A DNA stretch of 64,000 nucleotides. It comes from Eunapius fragilis (taxonomy: Eukaryota > Porifera > Demospongiae > Spongillida > Spongillidae). Position numbers and translations under genes: made by a program. Positions 1 through 9,909 of the stretch are shown here, in pieces. The notes below the pieces were generated by a model. The model was not told where the DNA came from, did no database searches, and worked only from the letters and a program-made list of their open reading frames with translations. The DNA lies in NCBI GenBank assembly GCA_963681505.1, contig OY811982.1:196693-260692 (forward strand). Direction: 5' to 3'. The stretch's first letter is position 1. Every line of letters begins with the position of its first letter.

Positions 1-2
1 TT

Positions 3-374
3 ACTAAATTAAGAACTCCTTGCAAAGAATGTGGAATCAAGAGAGTGAAACTAAGGGAATTACTAATTTCTAAGCGAATGCTCAGTCACAAGTTTCAAAC
101 AGTTATAACTAAGCAACGTGACAATCGTAAACTTAGACAAGCTTTCAGCAGAAAAGTTAAAATTGAAAGAAATTTGCGTGCACATTTAAATAATCTAAAA
201 AAGGAGTTGAAACAAAAAGTGGCCACTTTAAAAGGTTTGGCAAATGAAAACTTATTATTAAAAAACACAGGTCATTTGCATGAAATAGCTTCAATAAAAC
301 ATTCAAAGGTTAAAATGAGGTCTGCTCATAGAAGGCGTAACATACATAAAAAAAAAATACAGAGCGTGCTCTGA
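3..374 (+). CDS. Partial coiled-coil ORF with a Cys-x2-Cys start
   Basis: An open frame enters from the left edge, so the true start lies outside the window; an internal ATG lies at 45. It encodes about 123 residues. The first residues hold a CKEC pair that could be the end of a zinc-binding unit. The rest is strongly basic and helical (many Lys, Arg, Leu, Glu), with the look of a coiled coil, and ends in a Lys-rich tail. Downstream sequence (375-700) still contains coding-like stretches in other frames, for instance one with CRKTIYSCLEYQ, broken by stops. This suggests the 3' part of a decayed multi-copy or transposon-encoded protein. I do not recognise the family. The low-complexity basic composition makes a chance ORF possible. 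Confidence 0.35.
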   Translation, partial: TKLRTPCKECGIKRVKLRELLISKRMLSHKFQTVITKQRDNRKLRQAFSRKVKIERNLRAHLNNLKKELKQKVATLKGLANENLLLKNTGHLHEIASIKHSKVKMRSAHRRRNIHKKKIQSVL

Positions 375-2106
375 AGAGAAGCAATGCCTTTTTAAGTAAG
401 AAGGTCTTGAGCTGGAAAATGAAGTATTAAGGGCTGAAGCAGCTGATCAGAGCCACAATTTAGCATGATGCATCAGTACTAGAGAAGACAATAAAACATA
501 CAGTACAGCATGTCGTAAAACAATATATTCATGCCTTGAGTATCAGGTGCCTGTTACTAGTGTATGCAATGTTATAAAGGCCGTTCTTGAACATCTTGGA
601 AATGTAACTGCATAGTTTCCAGAGATGGATGAATGTCATGTGAATATTATAAAAGCAATTCTTGCCAATCCAGAGATGATTGATGGGCTTTACTTCGAAC
701 ATTTTTAATAATGAAGCAAATGTGTAATATCAAGGTAAAATTGTAGCAGTAAAATTTTAAAATGTATAAAGTAACAGCTACCTATTGGAAAAATGGAAGC
801 AGTCAAGAAGATGGAGATGATGTTTCAATGACTCTATATGAATTCTTAGTTGACTATATCACTGATGATTTGTACATAACTGAAATCGATGTATAACATT
901 ATTCTATGTTTCCTATGTGTGTGCAAGACTTGTAACAAAATTTTGGTGTGATTATATTATACATTGTAGTTGCTTTAGCGAAGAGAACATAGACCGTCAC
1001 AAATTTTTATGCGATACCGCATGGATTACCGTTCCCGCAAAATCGACTGTTTGAATCGCTATAACTTTGTCACTACTTATGCAAAAACCACATTTCACGT
1101 ATCATTTTAATTCATTTCATTTGCTCTTTCAGGCTATACCAAAGTTGTTGCAAAATATGTGATTTGAAAAAAATATGCCCGTAACTACTTTGGCAAAGGC
1201 AGAGCGGGTAAGAGATTGCGTTTTCATTCACACTTGCTGTTTATCAGTGTCTGTTGTCAGAATTGAATTGCATACAAATTATACGAAGAGCGGAGATAGA
1301 GAAGTAGCGGATTGCTTAGGAGTATAAGGTAAAGGCTTCGTTTGTTTTAACCCTGAATATTCCCTGCAGCTAGACAAGGAAAGCTCAGATTCGGCTGAGC
1401 TTGTCAAGCAATCCCGCCGTCAGTGTAGGCCTCTGTTTGCATTTGTATCGTATGGATGCTCTATTTTGCTGTAGCTATATGGACTATGGTGACAGTACAG
1501 GGAAGCAGTTTGAAACCTACGCTCAACTACTGCCGCGCGTTTCGTTAGAAGAGGTTGCAATGGATTTCTGAGCAACTCGTGGCAACGGCGGGTTGGAGGG
1601 CCACAACAGGAGTATCTCCTTCCTTGATGGCTGGAGAGCTTGAACGTTGTCTATTGATTGTACTGTATTGCTTTATTTAATATTGATAATAATTTTAATA
1701 CTAATCAAGCCAGTATACAATGAACATAATCGGGTGGCGTACCCAATACAGTATACGGTCAACGTAGGTACAGTGCAGTATCCGGAGACATTAATTAGAG
1801 AATCCTCCATAAGCGCACGTGATACATTTGAGGATACTCGAAATATACCCAGTGCAAAATTGGTTCTATACGCAAAATATACCAGTGGGATACTTCGCGT
1901 ATACGCACGCGTATATTCATGCGTATACTCGAAATATACGCAAAATATACAATAGCGTATATCCTATTTTTTGCACAGTGATAACCATATTTTCTTGCAG
2001 TGATAGTACAGCCATCAGTCGGGTCCCCAGACTAAGGCGCGGGACGTTAATACCTGAGGCTGATAACAATATACGCTAGGAATTAATTGTATCCAGAAGT
2101 CTTTTT
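375..2106. other. Intergenic DNA with decayed coding remnants
   Basis: No intact gene is seen. Stretches at 375-700 look like degraded continuation of the ORF at the left edge. Around 1850-1970 the sequence is rich in GTATAC, ATATAC and GCGTAT motifs, giving several short overlapping palindromes. The ORFs at 1647-1955 and 1819-2079 lie in this biased sequence and have no recognisable protein features. Confidence 0.4.
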
Positions 2107-2397
2107 TCATTCATGGATCATTTCAATTAAAAAGTCTGGCAGCGGTACCTTCCCGGTCTGTTTCAGCGGAGTATTCATCCTCCTCCGTTTGGCATTAACT
2201 TGTTCGATCACCCCAGGCGCGCCAACTAATTCCCCTGAGCCTCGCTGTTCAGAGTGATTATCTTCAACGACTTCTTCAAGTGAATTCTTGTACACTTTCG
2301 CTGGCTCTGCTATGGATAGAGAACTGGGAGAAATGGTGGTGCCGCAATAAAATATGACAGAATTGATTTCATATTTGCAGCCAGAGCAACTGTTCAA
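2107..2397 (-). CDS. Hypothetical ORF, possible terminal exon
   Basis: A 96-codon frame on the minus strand opens at a non-ATG codon and ends in a normal stop. Its composition is balanced, unlike the repeat-driven ORFs nearby. It begins with a Cys-rich segment (NSCSGCKY), continues with Ser/Glu-rich sequence and has a basic KRRR patch before the end. No domain is recognised. It lies 3' of the copy 4 receptor exon on the same strand, so it could be a later exon of that gene, but it matches no exon of the other receptor copies. It could also be chance. Confidence 0.2.
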   Translation of the reverse strand: MNSCSGCKYEINSVIFYCGTTISPSSLSIAEPAKVYKNSLEEVVEDNHSEQRGSGELVGAPGVIEQVNAKRRRMNTPLKQTGKVPLPDFLIEMIHE

Positions 2398-2503
2398 ACA
2401 GACGTGCTGTGGTCAGTGTGGTAACTGTGGTTATAACCAATGTATTTCGAATATTGAATTAATTTCTGCAGAACATGAGTGGCTGCGCAGATTAACGCTA
2501 CCG

Positions 2504-2640
2504 ATCGACGCATGGATTTATATTTAATAATGGGATTAGGATTGGGGGGGCCAGGCCCTCCAAACTTTGTGATTGGGGGGGCCACGGCCCCCCCGGCCCC
2601 CCTGGCCCCCCCCCGGTTCCTACACCACTGACCCTTTTGT
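2504..2640. repeat. Fragment of a hAT-like small inverted-repeat element
   Basis: Read on the minus strand, the right edge starts CAGTGGTGTAGGAACC followed by G-rich sequence. This is a terminal motif of the CAGTGGCG type common at hAT-like MITE ends; relatives lie at 18891, 19955, 56041, 56953 and 61352. No matching second end is visible, so this is a solo end or a degraded copy. Confidence 0.4.
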
Positions 2641-2884
2641 TCTCTACAACCGCGCGAGATAAAACAAAGACGAAACTGCTCACATCTAACAAGCGATCGT
2701 CGGGAGTCTTGTTAGAGACGGGTCGCGTATTTTTAATGAGTTCATAGTGGTTAGGGAGAAGAATAGTACGCATGAAGAAAGAACGACGATACGGGCGAGC
2801 CACTATTTTTCGCGTGGGGCGGGAGAAAATGAGATACTTTACGGCCGGTAAGTGTAACACGTTGCCAAGTGGAAATGTAAATGT

Positions 2885-3062
2885 TTGAGAACGGGACACG
2901 CACACACACACACACACGCACACACACACACACACAGACACACACGCGCACACGCACGCATACACGCAAACACACACGCACACGCACGCATACACGCAAA
3001 ACCACACGCACGCACACACACGCGTACACACACGCGCGCGCGCGCGCGCACACACACATACT
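2885..3062. repeat. CA/TG microsatellite in intron 1 of receptor copy 4
   Basis: A (CA)n tract with interspersed CG dinucleotides; on the minus strand it is (TG)n. It begins just inside the conserved donor of the minus-strand receptor exon. The matching intron of copy 1 also starts with a TG tract (16404-16546), so the microsatellite was probably present before the two copies separated. Several long ORFs across it are artefacts of the dinucleotide. Confidence 0.85.
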
Positions 3063-3077
3063 CACGTAAGCACGCAC

Positions 3078-3165
3078 CTTTTTTATTGCTCGTCGAAGAT
3101 AAACTGCCGACCACACACATCGCCAAGTAAAAGGCGATGGCCCATTGTAGGCAATCGTACTCTAT
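3078..3165 (-). pseudogene. First exon of a fourth RTK copy with altered start codon
   Basis: The minus strand encodes a signal-peptide-like segment (CLQWAIAFYLAMCV ... SSTSNKKG) matching the first exon of receptor copy 1 (CDSLQWAVALHLVI ... SSTCNNKG). The donor is conserved and is followed by GTGCGTG and a TG tract as in copy 1. The exon is 88 nt against 91, one codon shorter, and keeps phase 1. Where copy 1 has its ATG, this copy has ATA. An upstream in-frame ATG at 3207 would add 14 residues ahead of the hydrophobic stretch. The 130 bp upstream is also similar to the copy 1 promoter region. No later exons are seen between 1 and 3078, so the rest is deleted, decayed or beyond the left edge. 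It is either a pseudogene exon or a gene using the earlier start. Confidence 0.7.
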
Positions 3166-4423
3166 TTTAAATAAAGAGGCCAGTCTTATTATTATTGCAA
3201 CTGTCAACTACAATTTAAAACTGCGGACGTGAAACACGTAATTATAGATCGAGCTGAATGTAATATATAATAACGTGGAATTGAAAACCAAAACAAACAA
3301 TACAACTATTGTCGGACAAGCAACTTGAATATTGTACAATACATTTGCATGGAACAAAGCTCAAATTGTAAGTGGCGTGGTTGTTTTAAAAGGGGCCAGT
3401 CTAGGCTGTCTCGTATGTCCAGAAAATCTAATACTATAATTTCCATCGTACGTACGTACGTCCGCGAACTCATTTATATACTCGGCCTAGCGCCTATTGG
3501 TTGCTAAGTATGTACTCGTACCTAGCTACCAATAGAAACGACCACCTCCCACACAAAAGGCGGTTGCAATGACAGCTGGTTTCCACTTCACATTTAATAT
3601 CTAAATTTTTTCAATATTTCTTGAATTCAAAGTGGGGGGAGGGGGGAACTGCATAAGTGCCGAAAGAATAAATGCAACGCTATTGTGGTTCACTCTCAAG
3701 TCTCATCGTACAGGCCGAGAACATGTAGTTACTACCTGAAATTGCGCGGGCATGTTATAGAGGTTGCGTAGTAACCGTATGTTAGAACAGGTGATAGATT
3801 ATATATGCAACATTTGGTAAAACAGCCGATAAAAAAGAGGAGCTAGGAGGTAGACCAACTTTTCATCTGGCAAATGAATAGCGAGACGAATAACAGCGAG
3901 ACGAATAATCAGGCCGTGATTTTTCACGGGGACACGCTAGTAAAATATAATAAATATGATGTTCATTAATTAATTGACGTAAGATAGGCAGTGGGGATTC
4001 CGCGGTTTAAGACATTGGAACCCTAGATCACAGATAGAAAATTTTCCTTTCCTATTTTTGACACATGCATGTTCTGGACAAACGATCTGGTAGCTCCGTT
4101 TTGCTTCGTCATGGCTTCTTCAGTATGCGCTAGTACGACTGCGAGATTAGTAAAGGTTTAAAGCATTCCCCCCCCCCGTATTATTCAAACTGATTACCTT
4201 TTTCTTTTCGATTCTGAAACTCTGCGTTCCACCTCTCTAGATAATTGATCCTTCCATCACAAAGTTCCATAAAGATTTCACGAAGCGCCTATACAGGGAT
4301 ATCGATGTACCAGTTTTGGAACACCATTGCACCGATGTATCCACTGGTGCTATGTATTAGGATATTTTTTGATCTTATCTTTATAGTTCTGGATCACTTG
4401 TAGTGTTGTAATTCCTATCTGTG
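3166..4423. other. Intergenic, upstream of the minus-strand receptor exon
   Basis: Patches at 3170-3280 resemble the promoter-proximal region of copy 1, including the TCCGCAG, CAGCTCGAT and GCAATAATA patches. At 3497-3535 TATTGG and CCAATAG lie about 25 bp apart, giving an inverted pair of CCAAT boxes. No ORF with protein character and no RNA gene is seen. A short poly-C run lies at about 4168. Confidence 0.4.
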
Positions 4424-4550
4424 ACTAAAAACATTCTCTATGAGAAAGTTGGTGGTGTATATAGGATTTGAAGGCAATAGTGGTGTAAAATTAAAAGCAA
4501 GGAAATAAGGTCTTATCAGAAGGGAAAATGTGCGAAGTAAGGTTGGAATC
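4424..4550. repeat. Half copy of MITE family 1 (CATTCTCTAACGAGA type)
   Basis: It starts with AAACATTCTCTATGAGAAAG, followed by TTGGTGGTGTATATAGGATTTG. This is the same order as the left arm of the complete palindromic copy at 60779-61069. The right arm is missing. Other copies are at 27040-27179 (right half) and 44304-44564 (both arms). Confidence 0.6.
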
Positions 4551-4613
4551 AGAGCCACGGACCACTGCCATTGGTAACCCGAAAGATGAACTGCATATAC
4601 CATTACTTACTGC

Positions 4614-4850
4614 ACTGTTAAAAAAAAGGCCCGAGGGGGGTTAGAGCCCAGGGGTGTTACAGCCCAGGGGGTGTTTTGGTAACACACAAGGGTGTTCAGC
4701 TTACATCTATGAGTGTTGGCAAAGTATGCCAAGGTGTTAGCAACGTACCCCCACCAATGGGGTGTTAAGACATTATAAAGGTGTGCTATCATAACACTGA
4801 TTTACCGCATTACACCCCAGTATATGGGGTTCCCAGCCTTTTTTATAATT
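4614..4850. repeat. Small element with repeated GGTGTTA motifs
   Basis: The segment begins with CTGTTAAAAAAAAGGCCC and ends near GCCTTTTTTATAATTACC. It carries at least nine copies of GGTGTT or GTGTTA between. The A-rich left end and T-rich right end are roughly complementary, suggesting a short non-autonomous element. Class not determined. Confidence 0.4.
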
Positions 4851-5510
4851 ACCTTTTGACGGATTGAGGGCGTCGTTTGTGAGATGACATATGGCAGCCG
4901 ATCGGGTCTTATAAAGCCGAACGTTCGGTATGTACGCACACAACTTACGAGTACTAAACGTACTAACATACGCTGGCCTTGGCACGCGGACGTTCGTCGG
5001 TATGGATTTGTAGACTATGTCGTGAAGCTAATGCGTTTGTATACATGCATGTTTAACTTCGCTTTGTCAACGTGAAATTATGGTATAAAGCCTCGCTGTG
5101 TTCATCGCTGTGTGCCTGCAGTGTTCATGTATGTGCCGCGCGTGGTGTTTATACAAAGGTGTCCGGTACTTGCGTATACCATAGCTTAATATGCAAGCAG
5201 CATGCAAGCTTGTTTATTATCCTGCATGCCGCGTAGTGTTGAGAGTGAATGTTAAGTAGCACGGCTTGGGCAGTAACGGTGTATTAAAATCCATCTGGAT
5301 TCTATTTAGACCACACTCTAGTAAAATGACATGGGAACATAAACTTAATACATTGTCAGACACAAGTATTTTTACATGCCAATGCTTGAATGTTTGTAGG
5401 AGGAACTAGCTTCTCAGTAGCAACCTTTGGACAAGGAACAGAGCCCATTCTGTTAGACAATGTAGGATGTACTCGAACTGAGGCAAGACTGTGGGATTGT
5501 TGAAACAGAG
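4851..5510. other. Intergenic, no gene seen
   Basis: No convincing coding, RNA or repeat feature. The short ORF at 4884-5075 shows no domain and no splice context. Confidence 0.3.
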
Positions 5511-5663
5511 GTGTTGGACTCCACAACTGTTCTCATGTTGAAGACGCATATGCGTATGTTATCACATGTAGCTCAAGGTAGGCCTCAAATTATTTTATCA
5601 GTCAGCTTGACATGGGTGTATGCTAACAGTTATGCAGCTACATATGTCTACTTAAGACAAACA

Positions 5664-6880
5664 TGGAATATGCTGGATGAAATCGAATGCTACCCACCTG
5701 CTTTAAGGGTAGGCTACCAGTTACAGAGTTTAGACACATTTTTAGTGACTCTTGTACAGGGTTAAAAATTGTTGTCATGGCAATGCTGAAGGTTGCCATG
5801 GGGAATCATGTGATTTGGATGTGTGGGTCTCCATGGAAATCATGTGATGGGTGTGATCTCATTGAAAGGTGAGTGAATAGCTGGGTAGGGTCTCATTTTC
5901 ACAAGTACAGAAGCCTGTTCACTACAGGTAGCGATGGAGGGGATCATGTGACTGGGATGTGTATGGTCTCCATGGAGATCATGTGGTTGTATGGGCATAA
6001 GAGCCTTTCTTCATGCAGGGCATCTGGGGGCGCGGCTTTCTTCATGCGTCCAAGATCTCACAGTCTAGACAATGACAACTATGACCACCTCCCAGGGTGT
6101 CGTGAGGACTCCCCCTCCTCCTCCTTCTCCACTTCACCTCCCACGACAGAGGGAGGAACAATCACTGAGTCCACTGGAGACATGTAAGGCCACACCCACC
6201 ATCTTAAGGGTGGGGTTGTATGCTGTAGGAGAGTGCAGGGACTGTACCACAGAGAAGGTTTGGGGCTGGTGCCACTAAACTGTAAGTAAAAAAATGTTTC
6301 CATTAATTATTAGTACTGCAACTCGAGGTACAATTCATGAGGATGTACTGGTTAGGGTGGTAGTGTGGGTCGACTTGTTAGTATGTATGGGTGTGCTTGT
6401 TAGTATGTGTGGGCATATTGGTTAGGAGACTGTGGGTGTGGTTGTGTAGGTGAACTTGTTAAGTGACTGTATGGGCGTGGTTGAGTGTCTCAACACATCT
6501 TCCTCCTCCCCATCTCACGGGGATGCCCCCTTCATGCAGCGGAGGTACGAAATATACTGGATGAAATCGAATGCTACCCACCTGCTTTAAAGGTAGGCTA
6601 CCAGTGACAGAGTTTGGACACATTTTTTAGTGACCCTTGTATACAAGGGTTAAAAATCATTGTCATGGCAATGCTGAAGGTTTCCATGGGGGAATCATGT
6701 GATTCGGATGTGTGGGTCTCCATGGAGATCATGTGATGGGTGTGATCTGATTGAAAGTTGAGTCAATAGCTGGGTAGGGTTTCATTTTCACATGTACAGA
6801 AGACTGTCACCCTATTCATCACTAAAGGTAGCCATGGAGAGGATCATGTGACATGGTCTCCATGGAGATCATGTGGTTGT
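5664..6880. repeat. Tandem segmental duplication, offset about 888 bp
   Basis: The block at about 5664-6000 is repeated at about 6552-6880. Both contain GCTGGATGAAATCGAATGC, GGTAGGCTACCAGT, the GTCATGGCAATGCTGAAGG segment and CTCCATGGAGATCATGTG. A second repeated unit, holding a coding-like exon, occurs at 6000-6190 and 7470-7660. The duplications are imperfect and embedded in TG-rich, GGTTAG-rich DNA. Confidence 0.75.
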
Positions 6881-7156
6881 GTGTTCATATTGGTTAGGGG
6901 GCTGTGGGTGTATTTGTGTTGTTGAACTGGTTAGGAGACTGTATAGGTGTGGTTGAGTGTCTCAACACTCCCTCCACAGGGATCATGCTGCGAAAGTCAT
7001 GCCCTCTAAGACCAAGGATCCCTACCCCCAATTGCATAAGGAGGGTGTTGGTGTGGATGGGGTTAAATCATCTTTGGCACTTGTGAGCGAGATACACGAC
7101 CTGATAAACCTCATGTTGCCGTCACCTCCACCCCCTCCCTCATTCAAGGAGAACAG
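6019..7156 (+). CDS. Two candidate exons of a Ser/Pro-rich protein
   Basis: Exon A (6019-6183) follows a TTCATGCAG acceptor and ends before GTAAGG. Exon B (6980-7156) follows CCTCCACAG and ends before GTGTTG. Both are phase 2 at each end, so they splice in frame. A encodes a segment with RPRSHSLDNDNYDHL followed by a Ser/Thr/Pro/Glu-rich stretch. B encodes a segment with SSLALVSEIHDLINLM followed by a run of prolines. The text reads like a cytoplasmic or scaffold region; NYDHL could be a phosphotyrosine site. No family is recognised. Exon A has a degraded second copy at 7490-7649. The gene's other exons are not identified, and it may itself be a fragment carried by the duplication. Confidence 0.4.
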
Positions 7157-7489
7157 GTGTTGACCACCTCCTAACCTTAGGCCCATAAGTTCCAAGTTGG
7201 CTGCCTTGCAATGCCCTTTGGTCCAGGTGTACCAGTGAAGTCTAGGAACCTCCTGTAACATCACGACCCACGTGGACAACCGTGCACCCCTCACCTCCAC
7301 CTCTGAAAAGCAAGCGGAGCCTGTTCGGAAGAGATTCCCTCCTCCCTGCTACACCCTAGGTGGTCAACTGTGAAACCCTCAGGTCGACGGCTGAAGGATT
7401 CCACCAACAATCCCTCCTTATACCTGAGCATATCCCCTCCACTGTCAACACTTGACCATGCTTGCCTCTGAGAGCCTTTTTTCATGCAG

Positions 7490-7649
7490 GGCATCTGGGG
7501 GCATGGCTTTCTTCATGCGTCCAAGATCTCACAGTCTAGACAATGACAATTATGACCACCTCCCAGGGTGTCGTGAGGATTCCCCCTCCTCCTCCTCCAC
7601 ACCTCCCACGACAGAGGGAGGAACCAATCACTGAGTCCGCTGGAGACAT
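7490..7649 (+). pseudogene. Second, frame-broken copy of candidate exon A
   Basis: The TTCATGCAG acceptor is kept and the exon body is nearly the same as 6019-6183 through the DNDNYDHLPGCRED segment. The copy lost two serine/phenylalanine codons and gained one base near its end, so the frame no longer reaches the donor. The position after GGAGACAT reads GTACTG instead of GTAAGG. It is a dead exon left by local duplication. Confidence 0.55.
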
Positions 7650-7947
7650 GTACTGATTAGGGTGGTAGTGTGGGTCAACTTGTTCGTATGTGTGGGCATG
7701 CTGGTTAGTATGTGTGGGCATGCTGGTTAGGAGACTGTGGGTGTGGTTGTGTAAGGTGAACTGGTTAAGTGACTGTATGGGCGTGTTTGAGTGACTTCTT
7801 CCTCCTCCCCATCTCACGGGGATGCCCCATCATGCAGCGTAGGTCATCCCGCCACTAGCAATATGAAAATGAAAATGCACAAATGCACACATGCAAATAT
7901 ATGTGTGTGGGCATAGCTTATATAAGTAATTATGTCTGAAAACCTAC

Positions 7948-8138
7948 CACATCAGTCTTCTCATTGAAAACCCCCATCACGAAAGCTCTCTGGGGCCAGC
8001 GATTTGAATGGTAGTCTCACCCCTGAGGATCCCTTGTCCAGTCTGAAGTACCCTGTCCTGTACACATCTTGTGACAGACCAAAGTCTCCCACTTTAAGTA
8101 CACCATCTCCATCAATCCTGTACAAACCTCCATTACCA
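7948..8138 (-). pseudogene. Inverted, frame-broken RTK exon 23 (copy 3)
   Basis: The minus strand matches exon 23 of the two large receptor copies, from [10 protein letters not shown] to the EKTDV end. It keeps the DFG triplet. It is 191 nt instead of 190 because of one extra base after the APE region, which shifts the frame. The usual PFKWLAPE reads PFKSLAPE. Upstream homology stops inside the tiny intron that precedes this exon. It is inverted relative to exons 24-26 of the same copy at 8443-9909. Confidence 0.8.
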
Positions 8139-8175
8139 CTATTAAGGTCACGAAAGTACGCGTGCTATTAAGGGT

Positions 8176-8187
8176 CACGCATGCGCA
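8176..8187. promoter_or_regulatory. NRF1-like palindrome upstream of the chimeric ATG
   Basis: CACGCATGCGCA differs at one position from the animal NRF1 consensus YGCGCAYGCGCR. It lies 73 bp upstream of the new ATG at 8260. Activity is inference. Confidence 0.3.
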
Positions 8188-8259
8188 ATGAAATAGATAC
8201 AGTCAGATGATATCCAACTCAATGTTTTTTATAATTTTTTTTAAAAAATAACCCACAAC

Positions 8260-9054
8260 ATGGATTCAGATAAAAAGTTGATCCAATTATCACATCATGC
8301 TGGTGCCAAGCTCTTGGAGGGGGATGTCAGTGATGAGAAGACTGATGTGGTAGGTTTTCAGACATAATTACTTATATAAGCTATGGCCACACACATATAT
8401 TTGCATGTGTGCATTTGTGCATTTTCATTTTCATATTGCTAGTGGTCATTTAATGTGACATGCTGGGAGATATTCATATGTGGCAAAATCCCCTACCCTG
8501 GTGTGGACCCAAGTGAGCTACCAAAGTTTCAAGTGAGAGGTAGGAGACTGGAGAAGCCTCAAAATGCAGCTTGTTCTGATACAATGTTAGCACACACACA
8601 CTTGCACACACACACTTGCACACACACACACACACACACACACACTTCATCTTGAGCTGTGTCATTTCAGGTATTCACTGATGTTCAAGTGTTGGGATTA
8701 TGACCCTGAGGACAGACCATCATTCACCAAGATGGGCTCTACCATCTCAAAGGCTTTACACACAATGGAGGGATATCTTGATATGTCAGCAGCTGACACA
8801 TCCAACATACATGTACCACCTACACATGATGAGAATAGACAACCAGCACAGGTGAAAAGAAGCCTTTGGTACTTTCAGGCACTGGGTGGTTCCACCACTC
8901 TGTTGTGCTCTGATAGGCTGGATATATTTATAGATTAGCCTTTGGTATTATGAGCATTAGGTGCTCATTGTCACAGTTTCCACCACTCTCTTGTACTCAA
9001 AATGATAGATCACTTTACTTTTGGGGCATGACGTTTCTAATGTGAGGCTTAGAA

Positions 9055-9085
<31 letters not shown>

Positions 9086-9909
9086 TTCCATTGTTCTTTT
9101 TTTTCCTATCTGTAAAGTGAGCCATTATAGCCTGTGCAGAGATGCATGCAGCCTCATATACATGCCCATTATTGTCAGAGGCTATCTGTGGTTTTTATGA
9201 TTTTGTTTCCCTGTATGTGCTTTGTAGGTTACTGATACAGAAGTGGATAGAATTGAAACTTTCGATTGTGATGCATACAACCTCATTTCTACGGAGCTGG
9301 TAAGTTTGCATAGCATACTCTGATCAATGAACATGTATACTTAAATCAGAGTTAGCAAGAAACGTATTAATGTTAAATCACAGTCTACTCGTAAACGATT
9401 GTGTATAGCATACAATAAATGCTACCTGCCCACGCGTTGCTTAATCTGTTTAGATGGCTCAGGCCTTTGATACTCGAGAAATGCTATGGTCCGTCGATTT
9501 AACTAAGAATTCAGCATCATGGGAAGCTGTGCTACTCCTTTGCCATGTCGTTCGCCTGCTTCGTTCCTCTCCCCCAACATTCAAGATTAATTAATCCTAC
9601 TATAGCATGTAATTATGATAAGGGATGCATGTAAGATAAGTATAATTTTATTTTCCAGCGCTGATTAGCAATTCTAACAAGTAAGTGTCACACAGATTTA
9701 GAAATTGAGAAATACTTATTTCTATTCAGTTCTAATGTTTTTATAATCGTTTTTGTTACATTCAGCATCCTGTTAGCAATGACACGAAGATGGGAGTGGC
9801 CCCAGAGAAAACACAGGAGTACATGGTTCCAAATGGACAGCATGGTGGAGTGGTGGAGAATGAAAATGAATACGAATACCAGAATTACTTGACGAATTCA
9901 CTGAAATAG
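8260..9909 (+). CDS. Chimeric tail-only RTK derivative (copy 3)
   Basis: Five exons join in frame: 8260-8349, 8443-8585, 8671-8851, 9228-9299 and 9766-9909, about 209 residues. The first has an ATG in good context (AACATGG) and encodes a new start, MDSDKKLIQLSHHAGAKLLE, running into the EKTDV end of kinase exon 23. Next come the WSFNVTCWEIF and CWDYDPEDRPSF regions (kinase subdomains IX-XI), then an exon (VTDTEVDRIE ...) lost in the other copies, and a tail with EYMVPN and YEYQN. The usual TAA after YEYQN is TAC, so the protein gains YLTNSLK. The ATP loop, VAVK, HRD and DFG are all absent, so it cannot be a kinase; it might act as a docking or decoy fragment if made. All junctions have GT-AG sites. 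It may instead be an unexpressed relic that happens to be open. Confidence 0.55.
8590..8645. repeat. CA microsatellite in intron between kinase exons 24 and 25
   Basis: The same intron holds CA/TG-rich tracts in copy 1 (35376-35460) and copy 2 (45800-45870), so this is an inherited intron feature. Confidence 0.8.
9058..9085. repeat. TA microsatellite
   Basis: A run of about 13 TA dinucleotides in the 3' part of copy 3. Confidence 0.9.

Larger units (their letters stand above)
7852..8446. repeat. Inverted repeat around the copy 3 kinase fragment
   Basis: Left arm 7852-7964 and right arm 8334-8446 are near-identical in opposite orientation, about 113 bp each. Both carry the intron between kinase exons 23 and 24 with the last bases of exon 23. 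The left arm runs on into a complete exon 23 in minus orientation. Between the arms lies unrelated sequence holding a new ATG. The arrangement points to an inverted duplication at a break inside the kinase gene. Confidence 0.85.

Noticed and set aside
2498-3207. Overlapping minus- and plus-strand ORFs rich in Cys/Val/Arg or His/Thr
   Set aside because: They are translations of the CA/TG tract; only the short signal-like segment at 3165-3078 has support from homology to copy 1.
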